From positions 2,418,001 to 2,482,000 of the forward strand of contig NZ_JADFFM010000001.1 in assembly GCF_015221995.1 (NCBI RefSeq): a stretch of DNA of 64,000 nt. Direction: 5' to 3'. Source of the DNA: Mucilaginibacter boryungensis (lineage in GTDB: Bacteria > Bacteroidota > Bacteroidia > Sphingobacteriales > Sphingobacteriaceae). Positions 17,455-26,302 of the stretch are shown here, in pieces (position 1 is the stretch's first letter; every line of letters begins with the position of its first letter). The position numbers and the translations under genes are program-made. The notes below the pieces were generated by a model. The model was not told the DNA's origin. It was given only the letters and a program-made list of their open reading frames with translations, and did no database searches.

Positions 17455-18771
17455 ATGGAAACATCAACCAAAACCAATTTTCCTTTAGTAGTTATTATCG
17501 GCGCTGGCTTCGGCGGACTTGAGGTTGCCAAAGGCCTTGCCGATAAGCCAGTAGAAGTACTAATGCTGGATAAGCATAACTACCATGTGTTTCAGCCGTT
17601 GCTTTACCAGGTAGCAACTGGCAGCCTGGAGGCAGAGTCTATCGCTTTTTCTGTCCGCAAAAATTTTAGCAGTCAAAAGAATTTCCGTTTTCGCATTGCC
17701 GAGGTGATGGGCTTGAATGCTGAAACTAAAACCCTGGATACCACTATTGGCGGTATTAAATACGATTACCTGGTAATAGCTACCGGCTCGACCACCAACT
17801 TTTTTGGCAACAAGCAAATCGAAAAGTTTGCCATGCCTATGAAAAGTATCCCCGAGGCGCTTAACCTGCGCTACCTGGTGCTGCAAAACCTGGAAGAAGC
17901 GGTATTGTTAAAAACCCGTGAAGAACGCGAGCCTTACCTGAACTTTGTATTGGTAGGCGCCGGCCCTACCGGTGTAGAATTGGCCGGGGCTTTAGCCGAA
18001 CTGCGGAACCACGTACTTACTAAGGATTATCCCGAATTGGACAAAGAACACATGCGGGTTTACCTTGTTGATTTTATGCCTAAGGTTTTAGGGCCATTTT
18101 CAGAGCAAGCATCCGCAAAAGCAAAGGATTTCCTGGTGAAAATGGGGGTTGATGTATTGCTGAATAAAAAAGTGGAAAGCTACGATGGTGAAGTGATCAA
18201 GTTTGAAGACGGGCAAACTATCCGCACACGTAATGTCATCTGGTCGGCAGGTGTAATGGGTGTTATCCCCAAAGGTGTGCCCGAAGGCAGTATTATACGC
18301 GGCAACCGCATTCAAACAGATGCTATAAACCGTGTTGAAGGCGCCGAAAATATATTCGCTATTGGTGATGTGGCCGCTGTAATTACTGAAGAAACACCAA
18401 AAGGTCATCCAGGCGTGGCACAGGTAGCTATTCAACAAGGCAAACAGGTAGCCAAAAATATAGTACACATTATTAAGGGCGAACCAACCGAGCCCTTCAA
18501 ATACTTCGACAAAGGATCGTTAGCAACTATTGGCCGTAACAAGGCCGTCGCCGATTTGGGTAAGATAAAATTCCAGGGATTTTTTGCCTGGCTGATATGG
18601 ATGTTTGTGCACCTGGTATCGCTGCTGGGTTTCCGTAATAAGATTATCGTATTTATTAACTGGATAGGCAGTTACATTAATTACAATGGCGGCACACGGT
18701 TGATTATTCGTAGGTTTGTACGTGACAATGTACCGGCAGATGCCAGGCACCTGCCCAAAACCGAATCATGA
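17455..18771 (+). CDS. NAD(P)/FAD-dependent oxidoreductase, NDH-2 type
   Basis: 438 residues. The FAD-binding Rossmann motif is VVIIGAGFGGLEVAKGL near the N-terminus. The second, NADH-binding motif is FVLVGAGPTGVELAGALAEL near residue 160, and the FAD-closing motif NIFAIGDVAAV is near 300. The C-terminal 70 residues are hydrophobic (FAWLIWMFVHLVSLLGFRNKIIVFINWI), as in type II NADH:quinone dehydrogenases that sit on the inner membrane and pass electrons to menaquinone without pumping protons. Overlaps the next gene by four bases (ATGA). Confidence 0.9.
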   Translation: METSTKTNFPLVVIIGAGFGGLEVAKGLADKPVEVLMLDKHNYHVFQPLLYQVATGSLEAESIAFSVRKNFSSQKNFRFRIAEVMGLNAETKTLDTTIGGIKYDYLVIATGSTTNFFGNKQIEKFAMPMKSIPEALNLRYLVLQNLEEAVLLKTREEREPYLNFVLVGAGPTGVELAGALAELRNHVLTKDYPELDKEHMRVYLVDFMPKVLGPFSEQASAKAKDFLVKMGVDVLLNKKVESYDGEVIKFEDGQTIRTRNVIWSAGVMGVIPKGVPEGSIIRGNRIQTDAINRVEGAENIFAIGDVAAVITEETPKGHPGVAQVAIQQGKQVAKNIVHIIKGEPTEPFKYFDKGSLATIGRNKAVADLGKIKFQGFFAWLIWMFVHLVSLLGFRNKIIVFINWIGSYINYNGGTRLIIRRFVRDNVPADARHLPKTES

Positions 18772-19622
18772 GCCAAATTAAATTGACCGAATGCCCCCGC
18801 GATGCCATGCAGGGCCTGCACGATTTTGCACCGACCGACGTTAAAGCCCATTATATTAACCTGCTTTTAAAATGCGGTTTTGATACTATTGACTTTGGCA
18901 GTTTTGTATCGCCCAAAGCTATCCCACAGATGCAGGACACGGCCGCGGTGCTGGATAAACTGGATATGGGCAGCACCCAATCAAAACTATTGGCTATTAT
19001 AGCCAATTACAGGGGCGCTGAAGAAGCCGCACAGCACGAAGCCATCACTTACCTCGGCTTTCCTTTTTCTATCTCTGAGACGTTCCAAATGCGTAATACC
19101 AATAGCACTATTGATGCATCGTTCGATGTGGTAAAGAAAATGCAGGAACTATGCGTAAAAAAGAATAAAAACTTACTGGTTTATTTATCTATGGGCTTTG
19201 GAAACCCTTACGGCGATATCTGGAACACCGAACTGGTTTTAAGCTGGGCCGAAAAATTGATAGCCGAAGGCATTAATGATATTTCATTAGCCGATACCAT
19301 TGGCATGGCCAGCCCCGAACAGATTAGAGAATTATATCCTCTGCTAACAAATGCCTTTCCAGGTATCAATTTCGGCATACACCTGCACTCTACCCCCGAT
19401 AGCTGGTTTGAAAAAATAGATGCCGCTTACCAAAGCAATTGTCGCCACTTCGATACTGCCCTGAAAGGCTATGGCGGTTGCCCTATGGCTAAAGACGACC
19501 TTACAGGCAATATCGCCACCGAAAACGTATTGAGTTACCTTGACGAGAAAGGGATTGACACAGGTGTTAATATGGCGTATTTTACTGAAGCGATGTCATA
19601 TTCAGGGCGGGTGTTTGGCTAA
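18768..19622 (+). CDS. Hydroxymethylglutaryl-CoA lyase
   Basis: 284 residues, HMGL/DRE-TIM metallolyase fold. The N-terminal ECPRDAMQG loop, the metal-binding HLHST near residue 205 and the signature GGCPMAKDDLTGNIATEN, with the catalytic Cys, are visible. It cleaves HMG-CoA to acetyl-CoA and acetoacetate in leucine breakdown. The usual DGLQ in the first motif is DAMQ, a form I recall from Bacteroidota. Translationally coupled to the dehydrogenase gene by an ATGA overlap; a metabolic reason for the pairing is not evident. Confidence 0.87.
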   Translation: MSQIKLTECPRDAMQGLHDFAPTDVKAHYINLLLKCGFDTIDFGSFVSPKAIPQMQDTAAVLDKLDMGSTQSKLLAIIANYRGAEEAAQHEAITYLGFPFSISETFQMRNTNSTIDASFDVVKKMQELCVKKNKNLLVYLSMGFGNPYGDIWNTELVLSWAEKLIAEGINDISLADTIGMASPEQIRELYPLLTNAFPGINFGIHLHSTPDSWFEKIDAAYQSNCRHFDTALKGYGGCPMAKDDLTGNIATENVLSYLDEKGIDTGVNMAYFTEAMSYSGRVFG

Positions 19623-19641
19623 CCAGCCACTGTCCCAATCA

Positions 19642-19733
19642 CGTCATTGCGAATGATAGCGTGGCAATCCCCGATAAGCAGAGCGGCTCTGTAAATCGGG
19701 GATTGCTACGTCGCTACGCTCCTCACAATGACG
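19642..19733. repeat. Palindromic intergenic element, GTCATTGCGA type
   Basis: Starts CGTCATTGCGA and ends CTCACAATGACG; the inner arms GCAATCCCCGAT and ATCGGGGATTGC pair perfectly. It lies between convergent stops at 19622 and 19743. Same family as 17315-17410 but with different inner sequence. Confidence 0.8.
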
Positions 19734-19742
19734 CGTCGGTTT

Positions 19743-20174
19743 TTACTTCTTCACCATCTTAAAATGCTTTATCCCCGCTTCTTCAAACTCATCGCCTTCG
19801 GTGGCGAAACCGCATTTTAGATATAGCGGTACGGCGGGTGTTTGCGCATGCAGATAAACATAAGTTGCCTCCAAAGGCAAGTCGGCAAGTACAGCTTTAA
19901 CAAGCTCCTGCCCTATTCCCAGGCCCCTGTAAGGCTTCAAAACAGCAAAGCGTTCCAGCTTTATACCTTTGTCTGTTTGCCGCCACCTGGAGGCTGCTAC
20001 GGGTTTACCGTTTATGGTAGCAAGGAAGTGATTAGATACTTCTTCATTTTCCCGTTCCAGTTCAGGCGGACAACCCTGTTCGTTAACAAAAACCTCGGTA
20101 CGGATTGCAAAAGCTTTTTCCAGGTCGGGTTGGTTATTTATCTTTTTTACTTGAATCTTTCTTTGTTCGGGCAT
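19743..20174 (-). CDS. GNAT-family N-acetyltransferase
   Basis: 143 residues. Acetyl-CoA-binding motif A reads LERFAVLKPYRGLGIGQELVKAVL (R-x-x-G-x-G type: RGLGIG). The N-terminal segment AFAIRTEVFVNEQGCPPELERENEEVSNHFLA and the C-terminal LYLKCGFATEGDEFEEAGIKHFKM are typical of the ElaA/YjcF branch. Substrate unknown. Its first 41 bases overlap the 3' end of the iron permease gene in another frame, an unusually long overlap; a later start would remove the conserved IQVKKINNQPDLEKAFAIR opening, so the longer form is kept. Confidence 0.87.
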   Translation of the reverse strand: MPEQRKIQVKKINNQPDLEKAFAIRTEVFVNEQGCPPELERENEEVSNHFLATINGKPVAASRWRQTDKGIKLERFAVLKPYRGLGIGQELVKAVLADLPLEATYVYLHAQTPAVPLYLKCGFATEGDEFEEAGIKHFKMVKK

Positions 20175-20652
20175 CGTTATAATGCTTCTTGTTTTTATAG
20201 CCGGCTAATTTAATATTATGGTTTTCATCTGCTGCATCAATTGAATGAGTGCACGTTAAATCATCTTCCATTTGGGCCAATGCATATAGCCGTACATAAT
20301 ATTTATGCAAATGGTCAAGTTCATCTTCGGTCAGGTCTTCAATATCAACCATGCGGTTACTTGCCCCCTGATGCGATGCTAATAGTTCATTCAGTTTTAA
20401 ATGTATAGCCTTTGAATCTTTATTCTGCGATTTTTGTATCAGGAACACCATTAAAAAAGTAACAATTGTAGTACCGGTGTTTATAATTAACTGCCAGGTG
20501 TTTGAATAATTAAAAATCGGGCCGGTTATAATCCAAACAAGTATGATCAGGGAAGCGATAATAAATGCGGCAGAACTGCCTGTTGCTATAGTTGCCCAAT
20601 TGGCAAACCGTTCGAAAAAGTTCTTTTTTGCTTTATTTGGTATAACAGCCAT
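20134..20652 (-). CDS. Low-affinity iron permease family protein
   Basis: 172 residues. Two membrane helices (about 22-46 and 55-76: SSAAFIIASLIILVWIITGP; INTGTTIVTFLMVFLIQKSQN) precede a soluble tail. The stretch FERFANWATIATGSSAAF and the block QNKDSKAIHLKLNELL match the PF04120-type family, originally named from yeast Fet4. In bacteria metal transport by these short proteins is unproven. The Lys-rich C-terminus overlaps the start of the acetyltransferase gene by 41 bases. Confidence 0.82.
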   Translation of the reverse strand: MAVIPNKAKKNFFERFANWATIATGSSAAFIIASLIILVWIITGPIFNYSNTWQLIINTGTTIVTFLMVFLIQKSQNKDSKAIHLKLNELLASHQGASNRMVDIEDLTEDELDHLHKYYVRLYALAQMEDDLTCTHSIDAADENHNIKLAGYKNKKHYNDARTKKDSSKKDK

Positions 20653-20684
20653 AGGATATAATTTAAATAAATTGAATATAAACT

Positions 20685-20718
20685 AAAAACGTCAGTACAA
20701 CAAAGTACCGACGTTTTT
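20685..20718 (-). terminator. fbaA terminator
   Basis: AAAAACGTC-GTAC and GTAC-GACGTTTTT arms pair with one mismatch just downstream of the fbaA stop; the T-run lies on both strands. Confidence 0.8.
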
Positions 20719-20736
20719 GTGATGTTGAAAAATAAC

Positions 20737-21816
20737 TTATAGCTTACTATTTACATCAAGACAATTTAAGTCCTCAAAAGCAACCTTCAGGCGTTTTACA
20801 AAATTCTCTTCGCCTTTGCGCAGCCACACGCGTGGGTCATAATATTTTTTGTTTGGCGAATCCTCGCCATCCGGGCTGCCAATTTGCGATTGCAGGTATC
20901 CTTCTTTAGATTGGTAGTAATCTTTAATGCCTTCCCAGAAAGCCCATTGCATATCAGTATCAATGTTCATTTTAATAGCACCGTAGGATATAGCCTCGCG
21001 GATCTCCTCCTGGCTTGAACCCGAACCACCATGGAATACAAAATTGATCGGTTTCTCAGCGCTCAGGTTAAATTTCTTCTTCACATATTCCTGCGAGTTA
21101 TGCAGGATAACGGGCTGCAGTTTAACATTACCCGGTTTGTAAACCCCATGCACATTACCAAAAGCAGCAGCTACCGTAAAGCGCGGACTAACTTTCATCA
21201 GGTGTTCGTAGGAATAAGAAACTTCTTCGGGTTGGGTATATAAACGTGAACTATCTACATCGCTGTTATCAACGCCGTCTTCTTCACCCCCAGTTACGCC
21301 CAGTTCAATCTCCAGTGTCATACCCATTTTGGCCATGCGCTCCAGGTATTTGGCAGATATTTCAATATTTTCTTCAATAGGTTCTTCAGAAAGGTCCAGC
21401 ATGTGCGATGAGAACAGCGGCTTGCCGGTTTCAGCAAAATGTTTCTCACCGTAATCTAACAAACCATCAATCCATGGTAATAACTTTTTAGCGGCGTGGT
21501 CTGTATGCAATATCACAGCTATGCCATAATGCTCGGCTAATAAATGCACGTGCTTGGCGGCAGATACACCACCCAAAATGCAAGCTTGCAGCTTTGAATT
21601 ATCAATTGATTTACCGGCATAGAATTGCGCCCCGCCATTTGATAATTGGATAATTACCGGCGATTTCACAGCAGCGGCAGTTTCCATAACCGCGTTGATG
21701 GTGTTAGTACCAATAACGTTTACAGCCGGTAGCGCAAATTGGTGCTTTTTGGCTATTTCAAACAGTTCCTGCACCTGGTCGCCATGCAGTACACCTTTAT
21801 AGTTTTTTAAATCCAT
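20737..21816 (-). CDS. fbaA: Class II fructose-bisphosphate aldolase
   Basis: 359 residues, long (type A) class II enzyme. It splits fructose-1,6-bisphosphate in glycolysis and forms it in gluconeogenesis. Zinc-site and signature segments: VILHTDHAAKKLLPWIDGLL (His and Asp), EIELGVTGGEEDGVDNSD (Glu), and FVFHGGSGSSQEEIREAISYGAIKMNIDTD for phosphate and cation binding. Head-to-head with accD across about 210 bases. No class I enzyme is in the window. Confidence 0.97.
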   Translation of the reverse strand: MDLKNYKGVLHGDQVQELFEIAKKHQFALPAVNVIGTNTINAVMETAAAVKSPVIIQLSNGGAQFYAGKSIDNSKLQACILGGVSAAKHVHLLAEHYGIAVILHTDHAAKKLLPWIDGLLDYGEKHFAETGKPLFSSHMLDLSEEPIEENIEISAKYLERMAKMGMTLEIELGVTGGEEDGVDNSDVDSSRLYTQPEEVSYSYEHLMKVSPRFTVAAAFGNVHGVYKPGNVKLQPVILHNSQEYVKKKFNLSAEKPINFVFHGGSGSSQEEIREAISYGAIKMNIDTDMQWAFWEGIKDYYQSKEGYLQSQIGSPDGEDSPNKKYYDPRVWLRKGEENFVKRLKVAFEDLNCLDVNSKL

Positions 21817-22028
21817 GGAATATAATTTTGATGTCCGAAGTTATAAATTTTCTATACAAAAAAGCACTTTTAAAGATATTAGTGTAAAAAATACACCAAG
21901 TATTGGTCGTTGGCAATTTAACCTGCTATTTTTAATTAGTTATTTTCCAACATACCGGGTGGAAAATACAAACACTCAATTAAATTTTTTGTTTCTTTGC
22001 AAACACATTGAACGAAGAAGAAACAAAT

Positions 22029-22874
22029 ATGTCGTGGTTTAAAAGGGAACTTAAGGGAATAATTACGTCTACTGAAGAAAAGAAGGAAGCACCTGACGGT
22101 ATCTGGAACAAATGCCCTAACTGCAAAAAGCCCCTGCATTATTCAGAACAAGTTGAGAACCAATATGTTTGCCACTATTGCGGTTACCATATCCGTATAG
22201 GTTCAAAAGAATATTTTTCCATTTTATTTGATAACAACGAGTTTACCGAACTGTTCCCGAACCTTACATCGGGCGACCCACTGAACTTTACCGATACCAA
22301 AAAATACACCGACAGGCTGAAAGACACCATCAAAAAAACCGGGCTGAACGATGCTATCCGCGCCGCTTACGGTAAAATTGACGGACAGGATATTGTTATT
22401 GCCTGCATGGATTTCAATTTTATTGGCGGCTCTATGGGTTCGGTTGTAGGTGAAAAGATAGCCCGGTCGATTGATCACAGTATCGCTACCAAAGCCCCAT
22501 TCCTGATGATATCCAAATCGGGCGGTGCACGTATGATGGAAGCGGCGTTTTCACTAATGCAAATGGCTAAAACATCGGCCAAGCTGGCTTTACTGGCGCA
22601 AGCTAAAGTTCCGTATATCTCTTTATTAACCGACCCTACTACCGGTGGTGTAACCGCATCATACGCTATGCTGGGCGACATCAACATTGCTGAACCCGGC
22701 TCGCTGATAGGTTTTGCTGGTCCGCGGGTTATTAAAGAGACCATTAAAAAAGACTTACCTAAAGGTTTCCAAACTGCCGAATTTGTGCAGGAACACGGTT
22801 TCCTTGATTTTATAGTAGACCGCCGTGAAATGAAGGAGAAATTAGCTTCGTTTATAAAGATGATGAATAATTAG
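22029..22874 (+). CDS. accD: Acetyl-CoA carboxylase carboxyltransferase subunit beta
   Basis: 281 residues from the ATG at 22029. An in-frame ATG at 22008 would add MNEEETN, which the family lacks; the usual start is MSWFKR. The Cys4 zinc ribbon is complete (CPNC, then CHYC, about residues 31-53). The crotonase-like carboxyltransferase fold follows, with [20 protein letters not shown] and [36 protein letters not shown]. With AccA, not in this window, it transfers the carboxyl group to acetyl-CoA for fatty acid synthesis. Confidence 0.97.
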   Translation: MSWFKRELKGIITSTEEKKEAPDGIWNKCPNCKKPLHYSEQVENQYVCHYCGYHIRIGSKEYFSILFDNNEFTELFPNLTSGDPLNFTDTKKYTDRLKDTIKKTGLNDAIRAAYGKIDGQDIVIACMDFNFIGGSMGSVVGEKIARSIDHSIATKAPFLMISKSGGARMMEAAFSLMQMAKTSAKLALLAQAKVPYISLLTDPTTGGVTASYAMLGDINIAEPGSLIGFAGPRVIKETIKKDLPKGFQTAEFVQEHGFLDFIVDRREMKEKLASFIKMMNN

Positions 22875-22899
22875 GTGAAAAGTCCGAAAGATATTATAT

Positions 22900-22941
22900 A
22901 AAACAGAAACGGCCCGAGTAATTCGGGCCGTTTCTGTTTTA
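22900..22941. terminator. Strong bidirectional terminator
   Basis: AAAACAGAAACGGCCCGA and TTCGGGCCGTTTCTGTTTT pair over about 18 bp, with A and T tracts on both sides, between accD (+) and the C1 peptidase (-). Confidence 0.93.
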
Positions 22942-22943
22942 TA

Positions 22944-22978
22944 GCTCCTCTCCCCTGGAGAGGGTTGGGGTGAGGCTT
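22944..22978. repeat. CCTCTCC...GGGTTGGGGTGAGGC intergenic repeat
   Basis: Contains a CCTCTCC-CCTG-GGAGAGG dyad followed by GTTGGGGTGAGGC. The same unit recurs at 24495-24530, and in reverse orientation at 33718-33752. Confidence 0.75.
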
Positions 22979-22979
22979 T

Positions 22980-24083
22980 CTACTCCGCCGTTTTCGATAT
23001 CATTGCCGGGGCTAATGCTTTTTTATTCACCAGTATAGAGATAGTATTGATAGTAAAATATGGCATGCTCACATAAATATAACCCTCATACGGGCCAGCT
23101 TTGCCCCACGAGTTTTTCACGATGAAATATTCGTTGCCTTTTTCGTCTTTAGCCAGGCCGGTGATCTGCATCAGGTGATCGTCCTGAGTAACCTGTTTAT
23201 CAAACAGCTCCTGGCGAATCTTTGCTGTGGGCTTGCCTTCAGTAAACGAGGCAAAATCTTTCGCGTCAACTTTACCGTTTGTCCATTTAGCATAACCTAC
23301 ATTTTGCCTGAAACCGGTATTGCTTACATCGGCATCCCAGGCAATGGTATATCCTTTCTGGATAGCCTGTTTAACTGTACTGATAAATTCATCAAGCGGC
23401 AGGTTATAAAACATGTTGCTGTTATAGTTATCAGGCACCTCCATAGCGAAGGTGGTATAATAAGGATGATGGGTAAATGACGTTAGCCCGATATAATCTG
23501 ATAATTTTAATGATACATTTTGCGCGGCGTAACTTTTAGGCGTATACTCTTTACCATTATAGGTAAATTTTACCGGTGGTGTCCCTAAATAACTGCCTAA
23601 AATGGCTTTAAAACCATTTTCCCAATTCGACGGAATGGTATCCTGGTTCTTTTTCAGTATATCATCCAGGTACCCTTTCAGTTTGCCTTCCATTTCGCCG
23701 TCTTTGTTCAATACATTGTCCTTACCAACACCCGGGTAAATATTCTGCGGCATAGCACCGTAAGTATTGGTGCAATAGATCATGTCCTGCTGGATACCAC
23801 CTTCGGTAAAACGGGTATTGCCGCGGCGGCGGATATACTTCTCGGCTTTATCTATATACAGGCTGTAAACGGTAAATACTTCTGAAAGATCGGTTTCTGG
23901 CTGCTGTTTAAATAACAATTCACTCTCAGCCAGTGCCGTGCTTGAAAAACACCAGCATGTGCCGGACATTCCCTGGTTCTTAACCGGCGTTGCTGCATTA
24001 TTTTTTATTACCGTAAACTTTGGCGACTGGGCGAACGCGCTCCCCGCCAATATTAAGGCGGCAAATAACAAAGAAGGTTTCAT
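22980..24083 (-). CDS. Secreted C1-family (bleomycin hydrolase-like) cysteine peptidase
   Basis: 367 residues. Residues 1-19 are a signal peptide (LLFAALILAGSAFAQ). The catalytic set is visible: oxyanion Gln in VKNQGMSGTCWCFSS (Q37, catalytic C43), His in TQDDHLMQITGLA near 309, and Asn in FIVKNSWGKAG near 330. The spacing and the QDDHLMQI region fit peptidase family C1B rather than cathepsins. A signal peptide makes it periplasmic or exported, unlike cytosolic bleomycin hydrolases. Monocistronic, with terminators on both sides. Confidence 0.92.
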   Translation of the reverse strand: MKPSLLFAALILAGSAFAQSPKFTVIKNNAATPVKNQGMSGTCWCFSSTALAESELLFKQQPETDLSEVFTVYSLYIDKAEKYIRRRGNTRFTEGGIQQDMIYCTNTYGAMPQNIYPGVGKDNVLNKDGEMEGKLKGYLDDILKKNQDTIPSNWENGFKAILGSYLGTPPVKFTYNGKEYTPKSYAAQNVSLKLSDYIGLTSFTHHPYYTTFAMEVPDNYNSNMFYNLPLDEFISTVKQAIQKGYTIAWDADVSNTGFRQNVGYAKWTNGKVDAKDFASFTEGKPTAKIRQELFDKQVTQDDHLMQITGLAKDEKGNEYFIVKNSWGKAGPYEGYIYVSMPYFTINTISILVNKKALAPAMISKTAE

Positions 24084-24125
24084 GAGCTAATTTTTGTATG
24101 ATCAAATATAAAAAATTAGCCCGTT

Positions 24126-24161
24126 AAAAAACAAGCGGCCCATTTTGGGCCGCTTGTTTTA
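24126..24161 (-). terminator. Terminator of the two disordered-protein genes
   Basis: AAAACAAGCGGCCCA and TGGGCCGCTTGTTTT form a 15-bp stem around a 3-base loop. Confidence 0.92.
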
Positions 24162-24214
24162 TCCTGAGTGTTCATTCTGATTCTTACTCTTGAATCTTAA
24201 CGCTTGTTTCTCTC

Positions 24215-24469
24215 CTAAGTTCCTAAACCTACAGTGCCATCCAGTGCACCGCCGCCCTCTACATTCTGGTCAGGTAAATCGGCTAAACTGCCATCCTTGT
24301 TCAGTACATTAAATGGTATATCTTTATTAGGGCCATTGGTTTCAAGGCTGCCTTTTTCAAGCTGTCCCTTGCTGTCAATTTCAAACCCGGGCGTGGCCCC
24401 TTCAGCTTGTTCCTTTGGCCATTTGTTGTTGTCACGGTCTTGACCGGGACTGTTATTTTCGATATTCAT
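24215..24469 (-). CDS. Small hydrophilic protein, predicted disordered
   Basis: 84 residues, rich in Asn, Gly, Asp and Glu with no Cys, no membrane segment and no signal peptide. Segments such as GATPGFEIDSKGQLEKGSLETNG and FNVLNKDGSLADLP repeat a D-x-K/G-S-L pattern. No family recognised. Support for coding: an AT-rich gap and ATG upstream, a strong terminator 54 bases downstream, and similar composition to the neighbouring 108-residue protein. It may be a stress-related or desiccation-type protein, which is speculative. Confidence 0.6.
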   Translation of the reverse strand: MNIENNSPGQDRDNNKWPKEQAEGATPGFEIDSKGQLEKGSLETNGPNKDIPFNVLNKDGSLADLPDQNVEGGGALDGTVGLGT

Positions 24470-24494
24470 AACTATTCCTCCTTAAATTTAAATA

Positions 24495-24530
24495 AGCCCC
24501 TCTCTCTGGAGCGGGGTTGGGGTGAGGCTC
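24495..24530. repeat. CCCCTCTC...GGGTTGGGGTGAGGC intergenic repeat
   Basis: Second copy of the 22944-22978 element, in the same orientation, between the two disordered-protein genes. Confidence 0.75.
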
Positions 24531-24534
24531 TCTC

Positions 24535-24861
24535 TTAAATACCTTCAGTACCAGGCTCGTGGCCTACCATACGGCCGGTGGTGCGGCCATGATTACCGGG
24601 GGTAAAATCTGTAGTAGCCCTGCCTTCTGACGGAAACTCTTTTTCGCGTGTCGGACTTACATCATTTTGTTCACTGTACGATGCATCGTTACCATCATCG
24701 TGCTGCTGCACTTCCTGCTGCTGTGAATAGCCTTGCTGTTCCCTGTCGGCCTGCTCACGTTCAGGCATTTCGTTAGCATTTTGCTGTTGTTCCTGTTCAG
24801 GGTTTTCGTCCGGGCGTGACCAATTGGTTGATCCGGTCCCGTTATTATTGTTAGTTTCCAT
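24535..24861 (-). CDS. Gln/Asn/Glu-rich disordered protein
   Basis: 108 residues, strongly hydrophilic (NPEQEQQQNANEMPEREQAD, then QQEVQQHDDGNDASYSEQND), with a basic Gly/Arg-rich tail (HGRTTGRMVGHEPGTEGI). No domain recognised and no hydrophobic core. It is followed by a shorter relative in composition (24215-24469), with a GC-rich repeat in the gap, and both probably end at the hairpin at 24126-24161. Function unknown. Confidence 0.6.
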   Translation of the reverse strand: METNNNNGTGSTNWSRPDENPEQEQQQNANEMPEREQADREQQGYSQQQEVQQHDDGNDASYSEQNDVSPTREKEFPSEGRATTDFTPGNHGRTTGRMVGHEPGTEGI

Positions 24862-24956
24862 AGGTTTTTAATTTTAATTGTTAATTAATAAACCCATCGA
24901 ATCACGTAATTGTTTTAACGGAAATATTGTATGTTTAAAAAGGATAAAGTAAAAAT

Positions 24957-25063
24957 GCATTTCGACCGTAGGGAGAAATCTTATACACGCGACTAATAAA
25001 ATGTATAAGATTTTTTCCCTTCGGTAAAGAGAGTAGTTCTCCTCGTACCTCGTTCGAAATGAC
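24957..25063. repeat. Palindromic intergenic element, (GT)CATTTCGA type
   Basis: Starts GCATTTCGACCGTAGGGAG and ends CGTTCGAAATGAC; inner arms AAATCTTATACA and TGTATAAGATTTT pair. Relative of 13529-13610, with a longer loop. It lies downstream of the cysteine desulfurase gene. Confidence 0.75.
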
Positions 25064-25088
25064 ACAGAGAAGGATGAAATTATGATGC

Positions 25089-26225
25089 TTACGCATTCAC
25101 CAAACAAATATCTTTTACCTTGGCTACGGTAAAATCAATCTCCTCTTTAGTGGTATATTTTGAGAATGAAAACCGCACCGACGGCCTTTCCGGACTTGCA
25201 CCGATAGCGGTAAGCACGTGCGAGCCTATGTTACTGCCTGAACTGCAGGCGCTCCCGCCCGACGCCGAAATACCGGCAATATCCAGGTTAAACAACAGCA
25301 TATCACCCATATCCATTGCGGGGAAGGATACGTTAAGAACGGTGTAGAGGCTTTTATCTTCGTCGGTTTCGCCGTTAAAAGCAATACCCGGTACGTTTTC
25401 TTCCAGTTGCTGCTTCATGTACGATTTCAAGCCCTGGATATGATCTTTATGGATATCCATTTCGGTATAACATATATCCAGCGCTTTGGCTAAACCGGCA
25501 ATGCCATAAATATTTTCGGTACCGCCACGCATATTACGTTCCTGCGCGCCGCCATATATCATGGGCTTTATTTTAACCTTGTGGTTCACATATAAAAAAC
25601 CTACCCCTTTTGGTCCGTGGAATTTATGCGCCGCGCAGGCAATAAAATGCACTTTCAGTTTACCCAGATCGTGCGGATAATGCCCCATGGTTTGCACGGC
25701 ATCGCAATGAAAAATGGCATCATATTTCTCGCAGATGTCCCCTACGCGCTCAATATCAGTAAGGGTACCCAATTCGTTATTGGCATGCATCAGGGATACA
25801 AAGGTACGCCCCTGGTTTTGCAACATTTCTTCCAACTGTTCATAGTTAATGTTGCCTTTGCTATCCACATCAACAAACTTCAGGTTGATGATCCCTGCAC
25901 GTTCCATAGCTTCCAGGGTATGGATCACCGCGTGATGTTCTAACTTGCTGGTGATAGCAAACTTCAGCCCAAGATCAACAATACCACACCTGATGGCTGT
26001 ATTATCGGCTTCAGTACCGCCTGACGTAAAAAATATTTCGGCTGGCGAGGTATGCAATAAGTTTGCGACTGTTTTGCGGGCCTTCTCTATCAGTGAGCGG
26101 GCTTCGCGGCCATGCGCGTGAATTGATGATGGGTTACCAAAATGATTTTCCATCACTTTGTAAATTTCTTGCAACACTGCGGGATCCATCGGGGTCGTGG
26201 CAGCGTTATCTAAGTATACGCGCAT
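25089..26225 (-). CDS. Cysteine desulfurase (NifS/IscS class)
   Basis: 378 residues, PLP-dependent aminotransferase class V. It takes sulfur from cysteine for Fe-S clusters and thio-modified tRNA. The start MRVYLDNAATTPMDPAVLQ is diagnostic. The PLP Lys lies in ACAAHKFHGPKGVGFLYV near residue 200; the sulfur-carrying Cys is in SGGSACSSGSNIGSHVL near 325, in a loop of the NifS/IscS length. No iscU or suf gene is adjacent. It lies downstream of glmM with a 77-base gap. Confidence 0.93.
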   Translation of the reverse strand: MRVYLDNAATTPMDPAVLQEIYKVMENHFGNPSSIHAHGREARSLIEKARKTVANLLHTSPAEIFFTSGGTEADNTAIRCGIVDLGLKFAITSKLEHHAVIHTLEAMERAGIINLKFVDVDSKGNINYEQLEEMLQNQGRTFVSLMHANNELGTLTDIERVGDICEKYDAIFHCDAVQTMGHYPHDLGKLKVHFIACAAHKFHGPKGVGFLYVNHKVKIKPMIYGGAQERNMRGGTENIYGIAGLAKALDICYTEMDIHKDHIQGLKSYMKQQLEENVPGIAFNGETDEDKSLYTVLNVSFPAMDMGDMLLFNLDIAGISASGGSACSSGSNIGSHVLTAIGASPERPSVRFSFSKYTTKEEIDFTVAKVKDICLVNA

Positions 26226-26302
26226 GTTTTATGGGTTTTTAGTTAGCATCCCATAGGTCTTAAGCTGCTTAATGCTTCGGATTTGCGGTCCGGACTTTCT
26301 GA

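Noticed and set aside
24874..25107. 77-codon minus-strand frame
   Set aside because: Most of it translates a palindromic repeat and the end of the cysteine desulfurase gene in another frame.
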